Source of the DNA: Trichoplusia ni
Taxonomy: Eukaryota > Arthropoda > Insecta > Lepidoptera > Noctuidae
Length of the DNA: 64,000 nucleotides
NCBI RefSeq assembly: GCF_003590095.1
Contig: NW_020800309.1
Span: forward strand, 248,001 to 312,000
Direction of reading: 5' to 3'
The notes under the pieces are model-generated. The model did no database searches, was not told the origin of the DNA, and saw only the letters and a list, made by a program, of their open reading frames with translations. Positions 25,261 to 35,480 of this stretch are shown one piece after another (within the stretch, counting starts at the first letter, position 1; each line of letters starts with the position of its first letter). Made by a program: the position numbers and the translations under genes.

Positions 25261-28200
25261 AAATAATCACCCTTGTCTGATAGTTCATGTAAAGCATACT
25301 TAGGTTTAATTGTTTAAATGTATATATACTTAGATAAATTATTTTCATCAGTGACATATTTAATTATAATCTTTAAGGTGTATCTGCTATCAACCTGTGT
25401 CGACCTAGCTTAGCTACTTGGTGACATGGGTCCGAGTCCCAGCGGTCTTTACAAAATTGAAATCCCATTTGAAACGAGATGTCAACCGCACAGTATCGTG
25501 GTTAACTATAGGTAATCTCAGGGGTTGTGATAAGTATGAAAAGGTTTATAAGGGTTTAAAAAAATATATATTTTTGTGAATTTTCTGACAGCTCTTTTCC
25601 GTAGGAATCTCATTTCAAATATTCAGATAACTAGGGATAGGTAGTGTGAATAAATAGTTGAACGTTACTAAAGCATGTTTTCCTTTGGTGGAATGATTAA
25701 AATTTATTAAAAACGTGTCAAGTGTGAGTCGCTCTTGCGGGCTCCATACAAGTAGGAAAAATTGACACCCAGCAAATTTGGCCGTACTAACCGCTGCTTA
25801 AACTTGATTTTTAAAACATTCAACTGACTATCAAACACGGTTCATGAGATATAGCCGCACGGACAGAGTCTTAGTAACAGTTCCATTTTAACTCTATTAT
25901 ATACAGATCAATGAAAACCATTTTTTTTTAAATAATCGCGTTAAAAGCCTTTTGCCTTTTACTAAAATTGTGGCTACCCGAGCGGTAACGCTAAACTGAC
26001 ATAAACATCTACTTTTTAGTAAACTCTCCTATTTTTTTACTTAGAAATGAACTTTAAGTATAAGGTTATCCTTAATATGATTAGATTTTAATGACGAGAT
26101 ATAAGAAGAGAATACTAATAAAAGGTTGCGTCTAAAATATCACGATAATATTTCGTAAAGCAAGCAAAAGTTACTAAGGCGGCCTTTCAGAATCTATTTT
26201 TGTTCTCTCTAAATCACCTAGCGAAATTATGATTTTCTTCGCCATAAGGTTTGACCGTATCTCGTAATTATAGCCCTAGCTTTTATAGAACATACAAATG
26301 AAATTTATCAAAACCGCTCACGCGAGCTTTATTCATATTTCCTAATATTTTTAGCACTAAATCTAGACTTCAGATTAAAAGGCAATGATGATGAATCGTC
26401 GGCCATTTTTGTAAACCTGCCCGTATTGTTACTTTTTTAGGTTACCTATTTTGTGTGTTGTAGCCGAAATGCTTTGTTAAAACACATTGTTTACTAGAGC
26501 CTAGAGCTTTTAAATTCGTTGTTAAATGACCGTTTTTACATTCAAACTGTAAAAAACAGGTATTTTTTCAACCATATGTTGTGTAAGCGATTTCAAATGA
26601 AGCGTAGTTTATACGCGGCCGTGTTTTATGTACATATAATTAAGGTTCCTTACACAATGGGTAAATACGGAACCCTATTACTACCCCATCACTGTCTGTG
26701 TGTCACCAGGCTGTATCTCAGCAACCTGTCGATAATTTACGTTTGATGCCGCTATAATTAAAAGGACTAGAAAGAAAATCAGGCTCTAGCAAGGATGGTA
26801 ACGATAAAAACAGTGTGATTGCAAAATAAGCCAATTCGTACGGATCCTCAGTGTTGCAAATTCAACCCGCACTTACCGGTTATATAAATATTACGTCGAT
26901 CTCATCTCTCTGTATTAATATTTACCAACCCTGACACCTGTGCCCACAATACGTGGGCTTAGCAAGACATTGTAAGTTAATTAATACCAGGTGTACTTGA
27001 AATTATTGTTAGCAACATAAATACGAATACTTAACTTAATGTAACAAAACTCGCTCCTAAATAAAATTTATTTTCGTTATACACTCCAAAATACACAATA
27101 ACTCTTAATAGTGACAAATAGAATTAGCTGGTTTTACAATTTATTTTCTGAAATGGGATTAGGTATACGAGTTTTTCAAAGGCCGGTGTGACGTGCGGTG
27201 ATTCTGTTAAAACTTGAATTTAATAAAATAAATAATATCTAACATTAATTTACGGCCTACACTTAGAATTTAATGTTAAGTTATGAATCCGGTTTACATA
27301 GATAATATTACACCTACGTCGCGACGTTCAAGTTTTGTTTGTACTGACTACCACCACGTCTTATGATATTGTTATGTTTTTGGAAGCGTGACACCGCAAT
27401 ACATTTCGTAGAGCGCTATCTCCCTCTAAAACTCGCTATTATTTTGCTTGCTGTAGCGGTAGGCGTTGTTAGTAAATTAATTCAGCTACTATGTAATTTG
27501 TTACTATTATAAGGGCGTCGTAATAATTTTAATATTTTAGTATTACCTAAGTGAAGAGGATTTAAGGCACTTGAGTTACAAAACAATATGTCATCGAAAA
27601 CTTATTCTTTGTCGTCCAACTTATATTAACAATGTTCTATAATGCAATACAGAATGTTGCCCACATTTTCCATGTTTTCATCGTTAAGTTCAGTCAAAGT
27701 TTCCCCTAGAATTTACACTTTATTACTGAAGTTGCAACTGAAACTTTTTAAAGGCGAGCTTTTACAAGTGCCGTATGTAACTAGAGCGAAACATTTTGAG
27801 ATGGAATGTTGAAAAAAAAATGTACAGAAATTGGGGCGAACTCGCGCTTTGTACCTATGGGAAGTTTAAAAGCGGTGGTGTACAGAAATCATTATTAAAA
27901 ATGCGCGTATTTTTTTGCCACCAAGGCGTTCTAAAAATTGGAATAAAGTGCATTTATTCTCAAAGGTATGAATATGAAACACACATGTATAATTTATTCC
28001 AGGCATCAATTTTTTTTTTGCGAAAAATTATATCTCATTACGTGGAATTATGTATACCGTTAAATAAACGTATTTTAATTTAATTTAATTGAAAGTAGTT
28101 TGTAAATATATTAGCTATAGTCATAAAAGAAATGTTTTTGACATAAAACTATTTTAGAACGTTTTACATCGCGGTTCATATTCAATAAATAATTCTCTCA

Positions 28201-28437
28201 AACCTCAGTTATCATCAAGCGTTTAGTTAGCGTAAATACGTCTAGGATTAAACATAATTTGCGAAACGATTAGGAATTACCAACTGATTTATGTTTGGGA
28301 GGCAGTTTCGCTATTAAATCGGTCCGGTTAGATGAATCCTACGGCTAATTGCATTTGCTTCCGATTTCAGCTTCAATCCATAGCATTTCACTTATTACTA
28401 GTAGATATATTATGTATTTCGTATATTTTCAGTCAAT
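25261..28437. other. AT-rich stretch with weak repeat traces
   Basis: Traces of the GGGTTCCGT family lie at 25.8-25.95 kb and 26.65-26.73 kb. A 95-codon open frame at 27796-28083 (+) and a 75-codon frame at 26519-26746 (+) look like chance frames. No host exon was recognised. Confidence 0.5.
26645..26735 (+). repeat. GGGTTCCGT-family fragment
   Basis: AATACGGAACCCTATTACTA and then GTGTGTCACCAGGCTGTATC followed by CAGCAACCTG is the middle part of a dispersed lepidopteran family. Other copies are at 39.6, 45.0, 45.8, 47.5, 51.4 and 52.2 kb and inside the Helitron arms. Confidence 0.6.
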
Positions 28438-28447
28438 ACTGGTTGGG

Positions 28448-28744
28448 AAGTTTGAAAGTGGCACCGGTTACAGAGAAACTACGTGGTAACCGGCTGTCAT
28501 GGTATGGGCATGTTACGCGGAGGAATGAAAATCATGTGGTGAGGAAGGCGTTAAGCCCATGCTTAACGCCTTCCTCACCATCCATCCACATCCATATGTG
28601 GATGGATATAGGGGAAGAGGACGACCAAAGAAGCGATGGATGGATTGTGTGAAAGACGATATGGCTGTAAAGAGTGTTTCTTGTGAGATGACGGCCGATA
28701 GAAAGGTATGGAAGAAGATGACATGTTGCGCCGACCCCAAATAA
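28448..28744 (+). pseudogene. LINE reverse transcriptase C-terminal fragment, broken
   Basis: The frame opens with SLKVAPVTEKLRGNRLSWYG and continues HVTRRNENHVVRKALS, then shifts. A second frame resumes at GYRGRGRPKKRWMDCVKDDM and ends WKKMTCCADPK before TAA. These are the standard carboxyl-terminal blocks of insect RTE-type endonuclease/reverse transcriptases, downstream of the polymerase fingers and palm, so the fragment has no catalytic residues. The break coincides with two tandem hairpins at 28537-28607, where about 35 bases of inverted sequence appear to have been added between the ALS and GYRG codons. It makes no functional protein. The family call is strong; the exact clade is inferred. 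Confidence 0.88.
28537..28607. repeat. Two adjacent perfect hairpins inside a LINE
   Basis: Hairpin 1 has 20-bp perfect arms, TGGTGAGGAAGGCGTTAAGC at 28537-28556 and its inverse at 28561-28580. Hairpin 2 has 12-bp perfect arms, ATCCATCCACAT at 28580-28591 and its inverse at 28596-28607. Both spacers are CCAT, and the two palindromes share one base. They disrupt the LINE reading frame. Confidence 0.95.
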
Positions 28745-28781
28745 AATAATCGGGATAAGGGCAGGGGAATGATGACTGGTT

Positions 28782-31560
28782 TTCAAACCCGGAGTTTAAG
28801 TTATGTTTTTGTGGAGTTGAATCGTGACAGTGCACTACACGGTGTATATACCTCTCTCTTTCTACGTGCTAGTATTAGATCATTTAGAACTCAACGTTAA
28901 GTATGAAAATGATGTCAATGCTGTACACTATCAAATTAATTTTACTGCTTTTAATTATCATTTACTTAATTGAAGTTATTAATGTTAATGGTTTTTACCG
29001 CATTAAGCTATATTATTATGTTCTTTTCTATTTTTGACACCATTATAGAGAAACTACCGATTTCATACAACTCACTGCCATCATATTATCTGTGAGGGTA
29101 TTTTTAATTCTTCATTAAAAATATTCTTTATAAAAACATAAAAAAGATACGGCAAAATTCCTTGATTGCCACATTTCATCACCGACCGAGAGATTACGAT
29201 TGAAACCTATATTCGTCCTCAATGGTAAGCTTAGTTCGGCCGCAGAGAAAACAGGGATTTTCTTATCCTGACTAGATTACCGTCTTGGGATCTAGAACGA
29301 AAATATTCCGTCCGTTCCCGGGCATTCCAAAAGGTCAATATTCTTGTCTTAGTTACGTGAATATTATTATAGCTAAGGATTGTGGGATGGTTATTTCACT
29401 AACGTTGTTTGTTTTCGCATAAGCGTACAAAAAAGTTTGGCTAAACAATATTTGATCATTTGATCAGTGTGTGGGAGGTGCAGTAATTTCGAAACAATCA
29501 GTTGTTCTCATTTAGGTTTTTTTTTTTTTGCCACAAAACCAAACAGCAACCGATAGCAAAAGCTCGCATATAATACTATGATGCTAACATTCTTATTATT
29601 CGTCACTTAATACGAATAGAAAAGAAAATATTAATACAAATAGGTTTATTGAAACCTTTTCCACTTTAGCTTCCAATGCTAAATATGTGTTGATATTAAA
29701 GTCATACTATTAAATATTTCATTTAATATCTTATTTACAACTTTAAAATTGGTTTCGAAGTCTTCAAAGTAAATATATTATTACTAGAAATTTAATAAGT
29801 ACAGCTATTATTGCTTTACTAAATACTTTCTAATTGAAAATCATAATTGTCGGTGCTTTCTACACATTTGTCTAGTGAAAATCTCATATAATAATAACTC
29901 CTAAGAAAATTTCATATTTTCTTTCATCATCAAATGTTTTCAGTGTAACGTAAAAATATTATTAATTCATCTTTCATAACCCTGTTTTATGACGTTTCTT
30001 GTGAACAAAACAAGTAGGTAAATAATTGTTTATGAGATATAAAACTTCGCTCTGAATTTTATATGTTTATAATAAATGTCTTGTTGCATTAGCTAATAGA
30101 AAAATGAATGTCTTATAAAAACTGATGGAACTGTGTATGAGACCTGTTCAAAATTTATACTAGAGATGAAGTTTTCCTGTATTCTAATCCGAGTGTATTT
30201 TTTTTAGTCACAATAATTATTAATTAAATACGGTTCCTAGACCACCAATCTCTTATTGCTATTGAATTTTATTAAACTACAAAAAAATTAAAACATCAAA
30301 TATGAATGAAGTTACCTTGTTTATATCCTCCTTTATACTTTTAACTAGAGAACAATTGACACTGAAATTAATCATTTTCATTACATTATTCATTAATTAA
30401 AAGCTGCCTAGTGAGATAGTACGGTAAACAATTAATTGTCACATTATAGCTGAGTAAGCCTTGATCCCAAGCTATGGGTTCACAGGTAATAACATAGAGG
30501 AAATAATGTTCGACACTAAAAACATGTCTCTTTACTTAAATACCTAAGGACGATCTTTCAGTCATTCTGATATCTCAAAAAAGCTGTTACTCGGTAAAAC
30601 CAAATACTATGTACACTTCGATTGCGGTTCTATGCATGAATCTGTATGCGCGAGGTACAGGTTCAATCCCAAAGCAAGCGACATGACACGTATTAGTAAA
30701 AAACGATACAAATTATGTAAGTTTCCTATCTTTAGAAAAGACTACCAACTATCAAAACATGTGTGATATTGACAGGTTATCTATTCATATGACAAAATCG
30801 GGATGTGTGTTTTAGCTGGAGGATTTTTAAATTTTAAGTCACTGAATTTTTTATTTCAGAGTTAATACTTCGTTCTAACTAAATCTATTGTTTAATATGT
30901 GAATGTTACGACTGAACACAAATTTAATTTGAAATAAAACCCTTCAGAAGTCAATGCTTTCCATGAAAATTAAACTTTTCCATTCTGGTTCCATTTGTCC
31001 GGCACTGGATGGATCAAACGGGCTTCGTCCCGCACATTTATTGTGTCCGGAATCCGGGAACGATTTACATACGACCTGGGCGAGTAATCCCGGGAACCAG
31101 GGAATCGTTTCGAGAGAAATCAAAGTTTAGGATTTTCAAAGGGTACGATATTACGGATTAATTCTGATAGGGTATCTGGCTTCAGGTGTTTACAGAATTA
31201 ATTTCAGATGGATGTTATTTTACTTAAAAATTTGAATTTCATATTTGAATCATGTATATATTAGGGTCGATGGGATATACCCTTTTATTATTTATTGTTT
31301 TGGTAACAATATTCAAATACCTATTGTTCTTCTTCAATACCTGATATTATAACTTCAAATCTAACCAAATTATTAAACAAAGTATACAATCTACTCTCAG
31401 TATCTTCCTAATTCACTTACCTCACTCTAATATTCAGTGACTGCCCCAGCCACGCGACATAAGCGTCATTTTTGACATTTCGGTCACAAAGATGAGGGGC
31501 CACAACATTTCGGGATTTACGCACGGTAACATTCGTGAGTATATGAAGTCTCATAATCCT
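28782..31560. other. Very AT-rich stretch without genes
   Basis: No coding frame or intact mobile element is seen. A GC-richer patch at about 31000-31120 (GGGCTTCGTCCCGC...) and a tRNA B-box-like GGTTCAATCCC near 30660 stand alone without a matching partner. Confidence 0.5.
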
Positions 31561-31689
31561 TTAGTTGCCTTACCTACGAGAAACCTCGTGGGCGTCATAA
31601 GATATGGTGACGAGCAACAATGTGACGTGACCTTGTGACAACACTGCCTTATAAAGGTAAGGTAAAGGTACCTATAAAACGAAAATACT

Positions 31690-34008
31690 TTAGTGCAAAG
31701 CTTCCGGGTAAACTATATTGAAAGTTGACCCGTCCGGCACGTGAACATAAAGACTTTTAGAACTGCTAACACGGGAAAGAGCAACATACAACTGACCATG
31801 TGAGAAACAACTGACACTGAGATCTACTCCAGCAGCACGAAAAGTCTGCCCTTGAGCCTTGTTAATTGTCATTGCATAACACACCGATACTGGGAATTGC
31901 GTCCTTTTAAATTGGAATGGAAAATTATTTGGTATTAAGGGTATTCTGGGAATAAAGACGGTTTCTCCTGCACCGCAACCTGTTAAAATTTGAGCCTCGA
32001 TTATATTTTGTTGCAACTGGGTTACTTTTAGTCGAGTTCCATTGCAAAGTTGTGGTGGTTTTAAATTTCGGAGCATAATAATCGGTATCCCAATTTTTAA
32101 ACAAATTTCATGAGAGGGAAGTCCGGGCATATTTAAAGAATTTAAAAATTCTATCGGGTAATTAGTGGCTTCTTGTTCATCGACCATTCTATTTATTGAT
32201 CTATAAACTTTGCTTTCCCCCTGTATATTCGACAGTATTTTGTTATTGATCTCAGATGCCTGGTCATTGCGAGGAGTTAAAATAGATCTTTCGCTTAGCC
32301 AAGAATTGTCCCTATTTAATATATTTGTTACGTCACCGTAAACCGACGATATAAGATGTGGTTGAGATTGCACCATACAACATAATTCAGGCGTCAGTAT
32401 AAGTTTTCCTTGGTGTAGTTGTGGATAGGTACCTTCACCAATCTTTAATAATGTGTCAGAAAATTGACTATCATCCGGGTTATCTCCAGTTCTCACTCGC
32501 ATATTTATAGTCAAATGCACCGATTGTATATCTCGCCATAAATAAGAGCTTTTCAGGCAAGCCCTAACCTCATCAGCTCGGGTTCCCCGTGGTATTACCG
32601 GTAAGGTTTGTCGGAAATCACCACAAAATAAAACCGTGATACCGCCCATTGGTCGATCATTTTGTCTTATATCCCTTAAAGTTCTGTCTACCGCTTCTAC
32701 TCCTTTTCGATGGGCCATCGTACATTCATCCCATATGATTAAACTACACTCGCGTAATACCTTAGCTTTGTCGCTATTTCTTGAAATACTACAGGTTGGA
32801 TTTTCCGTGCGATCTAAATCAATTGGTATTTTAAACATACTGTGAGCAGTTTTACCTCCTGGTAGCAATGTTGCAGCTATCCCTGATGAAGCTACGGCAA
32901 GAGCAATTTTACGCTGATTTCGAACATAAGCCAATATTAATTTAGTCAAAAAGGTTTTTCCAGTTCCTCCAGGTGCATCTAAAAACCATATTGTTCCCAA
33001 ATTATTTTGAACACTATTGCACACGCGGTCATAAACTGAACGTTGTTCTGCAGTCATCATTGGGACACCGTTTTCTAATGTTGTCAGCAGTTCCGTTAAA
33101 TTGTAACCAATCTCTGCGGAATATTCCCTATTAGTTACCTCTCCGACTGAGGTTGGTGTTGGCAAACCATATTCACAGAGTGATTTACCGCCTACTGCTG
33201 TTAAGTCATCCTGAAGAGCTAATAAGCACTGATTTATGGCAAGATCACGGAAATTATCATTAGTTGTGCCTTCATCATTGTTAGGTATATTTCTAAGAAA
33301 GTCTTCTGAAAATTTTTCTTTATATTTTTCCCATAATGTTACAGCATCTGACAAATTACAAAATGTGAGTAATGTTACAAATAAATGGCGTAACCGTCGT
33401 GGATTATCACTAACACAGGATTCTGCTAAAGCGTCATCCCAATGCTGATCATTTTCAAGCAAATGACGCGCTTGGCAAGCTGCTTGATAAGTGGGATAAA
33501 CAACATCGTCTACTTTTCTCAAATCTATAAATGAGGTTGGTCCTCGCACGGTATGTAATAATAATCGCAAATAGAAACACTCAGCGTTGTTAGGATGAAC
33601 GGTGTACACTCTACCAAGAACATGTTCTTTAAAAATACCTGACTCGCCATCTACAGGCCTGCCACGGCGTCTTCGATTAAAGACACCCCGTTGCTTATCG
33701 TAGGTATAATACGATGGAACTTCCTCATACAAAAGAGATTTTGTATGAGGATTTGATTTAGGTTTCTGACTCGCGAGACAATATATGACGTTCGCGGTCA
33801 GCTGTGAGACGCAATTCTCTGTCAGTGAAGGTTTCTGACTCGCGAGACAATATATGACGTTCGCGGTCAGCTGTGAGACGCAATTCCCTCTCAGTGTAGG
33901 TTTCTGACTCGCGAGACAATGTATGCCGTTCGCGGTCAGCAGTGAGACGCAATTCTCGTTGTGACGCAGTTTCAGCATCTCGGGATAACACATGTTGTTC
34001 TCGGTCAA
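31690..34008 (-). CDS. Helitron PIF1-like DNA helicase, Rep-less
   Basis: The 772-codon frame encodes the helicase half of a RepHel transposase. PIF1 family helicases (superfamily 1B, 5' to 3') unwind the DNA strand freed by Rep during rolling-circle transposition. Residues 84-310 are the conserved linker that normally follows Rep (YYTYDKQRGVFNRRRRGRP at 100-118). The helicase follows: Walker A DAPGGTGKT at 344-352, Walker B LIIWDECTMAH at 423-433, GDFRQTLPVI at 463-472, SILTPRNDQ at 575-583, TINKAQGQTF at 714-723 and YVALSRV at 741-747, close to the usual carboxyl end. All key motifs are intact and no stop interrupts. Residues 1-83 are an out-of-frame reading of the upstream 23-residue repeats, so the ATG at 34008 is probably not the natural start. 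The HUH nuclease (Rep) is absent, so the copy cannot be autonomous. It could conceivably still yield a helicase. Confidence 0.93.
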   Translation of the reverse strand: MTENNMCYPEMLKLRHNENCVSLLTANGIHCLASQKPTLRGNCVSQLTANVIYCLASQKPSLTENCVSQLTANVIYCLASQKPKSNPHTKSLLYEEVPSYYTYDKQRGVFNRRRRGRPVDGESGIFKEHVLGRVYTVHPNNAECFYLRLLLHTVRGPTSFIDLRKVDDVVYPTYQAACQARHLLENDQHWDDALAESCVSDNPRRLRHLFVTLLTFCNLSDAVTLWEKYKEKFSEDFLRNIPNNDEGTTNDNFRDLAINQCLLALQDDLTAVGGKSLCEYGLPTPTSVGEVTNREYSAEIGYNLTELLTTLENGVPMMTAEQRSVYDRVCNSVQNNLGTIWFLDAPGGTGKTFLTKLILAYVRNQRKIALAVASSGIAATLLPGGKTAHSMFKIPIDLDRTENPTCSISRNSDKAKVLRECSLIIWDECTMAHRKGVEAVDRTLRDIRQNDRPMGGITVLFCGDFRQTLPVIPRGTRADEVRACLKSSYLWRDIQSVHLTINMRVRTGDNPDDSQFSDTLLKIGEGTYPQLHQGKLILTPELCCMVQSQPHLISSVYGDVTNILNRDNSWLSERSILTPRNDQASEINNKILSNIQGESKVYRSINRMVDEQEATNYPIEFLNSLNMPGLPSHEICLKIGIPIIMLRNLKPPQLCNGTRLKVTQLQQNIIEAQILTGCGAGETVFIPRIPLIPNNFPFQFKRTQFPVSVCYAMTINKAQGQTFRAAGVDLSVSCFSHGQLYVALSRVSSSKSLYVHVPDGSTFNIVYPEALH
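33723..33750. repeat. Perfect 12-bp hairpin at the Helitron deletion joint
   Basis: CCTCATACAAAA (33723-33734) and its exact inverse (33739-33750) enclose GAGA. The hairpin lies within the coding linker, about 10 bases from the point (about 33761) where the N-terminal repeat frame joins the helicase frame. Confidence 0.95.
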
Positions 34009-34255
34009 TGGTAAGCCTCAGCTCTCGTTGAGAAGAGCTTTGAGACGCCCGTGATGTAGCTCGTCTCGCTCTGTCAGCTGCTAATCGCATCTCTCTCTCT
34101 GGAGAGCTTTCATTGGCTCGAGAGGTTGAGGCACTAACTCTCATAGAGTTTAACCGATGTCCTCTTTCCTCTGCCGATTCTTGAGAACGCGCATTTCTCA
34201 TCCTTTTAGCATCTCTCGAATTTCGAGATAAAGATGGTCGTTTTTTAGGTGGCAT
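33758..34255 (-). CDS. Helitron N-terminal segment with 23-residue repeats
   Basis: The 165-codon frame starts MPPKKRPSLSRNSRDAKRMR, a basic, probably nuclear-targeting start. It then runs through about four to five repeats of a 23-residue unit, roughly RELRLTADRERHILSRESET plus three residues, rich in Arg, Glu and Ser. Such charged repeats precede the Rep domain in lepidopteran Helitron transposases. The frame stops at TAA just after a repeat, and the helicase-half sequence continues at once in another frame. The central part of the transposase, including the Helitron-like N domain and the two-His and Tyr motifs of Rep, is therefore deleted. The ATG at 34255 is a good start because it is the first in frame and lies downstream of the TATA box at 34.9 kb. 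Product, if made: a short basic protein without enzyme activity. Confidence 0.8.
   Translation of the reverse strand: MPPKKRPSLSRNSRDAKRMRNARSQESAEERGHRLNSMRVSASTSRANESSPEREMRLAADRARRATSRASQSSSQRELRLTIDREQHVLSRDAETASQRELRLTADRERHTLSRESETYTERELRLTADRERHILSRESETFTDRELRLTADRERHILSRESET
33761..34110 (-). repeat. 69-bp coding tandem repeats
   Basis: The 69-bp unit (on +, GGTTTCTGACTCGCGAGACA and onward) starts at 33761, 33830 and 33899, and decays over one to two more units toward 34110. It encodes the 23-residue repeats of the N-terminal Helitron segment. The three units nearest the deletion joint are nearly identical. Confidence 0.92.
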
Positions 34256-34323
34256 TGTGTATTTTTAATCGACGGTAACTGAAGCTACCTTACACTTACA
34301 ATTATATATAGTTATTATGTAAT

Positions 34324-34684
34324 AATTACGAAAATAAACTATTAATATAATAAAACACTACCAATTACGAAAATAAACTATTAATACAATTAAACACTAC
34401 CAAAATAACTAATATAATAATAACGAAAATAAACTATTAATATAATTAAACACTACCAATTACGAAAATAAACTATTAATTTAATTAAACACTACCAATT
34501 ACGAAAATAAACTATTAATTTAATTAAACACTACCAAATTACGAAAATAAACTATTAATACAATTAAACACTACCAAAATAAATAATATAAAAATAACGA
34601 AAATAAACTATTAATATAATTAAACACTACCAATTACGAAAATAAACTATTAATACAATTAAACACTACCAAAATAACTAATAG
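34324..34684 (-). repeat. AT-rich 39-bp minisatellite in the Helitron leader
   Basis: About eight tandem units of 39 bp, typified by ACGAAAATAAACTATTAATA and ending in AAACACTACC. Twice a longer, 56-bp variant replaces the simple unit by adding AATAACTAATATAATAATAA-like sequence, giving a higher-order pattern. It lies between the TATA box and the first ATG, so transcripts would carry it in the 5' leader. Confidence 0.95.
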
Positions 34685-34894
34685 GTGTACCTACTACTAA
34701 TACTATTAATCTAATACCTATTATATAAACTAACAACAAAACAATTCTAAAAATAAACTATTCAAAGACTAAAAGTCGTGCTGATAAGCACGGTTTGCAA
34801 ATAACAATTATTGATTGTCAATAAGGTCGAACAGTCTGAACGTCTATTCGCATCAACAGCCAAATATTGTATGACGCTCGAGCGCGGACCCCCC

Positions 34895-34905
34895 GCCTTT
34901 TTATA
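34895..34905 (-). promoter_or_regulatory. TATA box of the Helitron
   Basis: On the - strand TATAAAAAGGC lies in a sharply GC-rich island (about 34873-34935), with the 12-bp palindrome CGACGCGCGTCG just upstream (34916-34927). Transcription would start near 34870 and read the minisatellite and both Helitron ORFs. This is sequence evidence only. Confidence 0.6.
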
Positions 34906-35480
34906 CCTCCCGCCACGACGCGCGTCGAGCGCGGCAACCGATACACAAATATAATCCTTATAGCATGACTCTGTATTCACGCGCGATTTCTTATTATTTC
35001 ATGTATAACTTTGGTGTTTCTACACCGATTTACATGATTCTTTTTTTATTGAATAGGTAATAATGTTAACTTTTTTAATTGGGGATGAGTGATAGTGTTG
35101 TAAACGTTAGAGTAGACAAATACAATCAGAAATCTCCGAATTGCTAAGCTATCGGGAGTTTCACGTGTTATTGTGAGTCAACCATAAAAGTTAGACATAT
35201 GCTGTCGAGGAATATTTTTTATATAATTTTAGGGAGAATATTTCCGTCATTGTTAAACGCATAACAGATAGACTGTATGTATCAAATGATATAAGTATGA
35301 ATGCATTTTAATTCAAATGAATTGTCAGTAACGCGAATATTCGCCCTTCCTTGTATTCAACGTAAATCACGTACGTAGTAGATCAAATATTAACGAGCCT
35401 GAAGTACTGAACAGAGCGTGTTGTAGTCCAAAATCAATGTTGTGAAATACTGGAAAAGACTAAGGAGAAATATATTCTTA

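Larger units (their letters stand above)
28445..28774 (+). mobile_element. Truncated RTE-type LINE insertion with target duplication
   Basis: A 5'-truncated non-LTR retrotransposon, 330 bp long, is bounded by a perfect 7-bp duplication, ACTGGTT, at 28438-28444 and 28775-28781. Its 3' end, GGAATGATG, is the same as in the copy at 9.9 kb. RTE elements usually end in such short repeats. It carries only the last part of the reverse transcriptase reading frame. Confidence 0.88.
31561..35037 (-). mobile_element. Helitron derivative lacking Rep (termini tentative)
   Basis: The body holds, in transcription order, a GC-rich TATA promoter (34.9 kb), a 39-bp AT-rich minisatellite leader, an ORF for the N-terminal repeat segment and the PIF1-like helicase ORF. 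The proposed 3' end on the - strand is an imperfect hairpin (31573-31592), then TAAGGCAACTAA ending in CTAA at 31561. This resembles the GGGCAACAGCTAG ends of the other Helitrons here. The following base is A rather than the expected T. The proposed 5' end is TC at 35037-35036, preceded by A and close to a small hairpin GGTGTAGAAACACC. Both ends are inference; the Helitron identity of the body is firm. Confidence 0.6.

Noticed and set aside
25385..25450. tRNA-like segment on + (GGTCCGAGTCCCAGC)
   Set aside because: Only a B-box-like word is present; there is no convincing A box or cloverleaf, and no matching SINE body.
27796..28083. 95-codon + strand frame
   Set aside because: No similarity to any family I know and no promoter or splice context; a chance frame.
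28513..28835. Three - strand frames opposite the broken LINE
   Set aside because: They are antisense shadows of the LINE and exist partly because of the twin palindromes.
30640..30690. B-box-like GGTTCAATCCC
   Set aside because: An isolated word without an A box at the correct distance.
33236..33448. 70-codon + strand frame
   Set aside because: Antisense shadow of the helicase gene.
34762..34980. 72-codon - strand frame upstream of the Helitron ORFs
   Set aside because: It runs through the TATA box and GC island, so it would lie mostly upstream of the transcription start.
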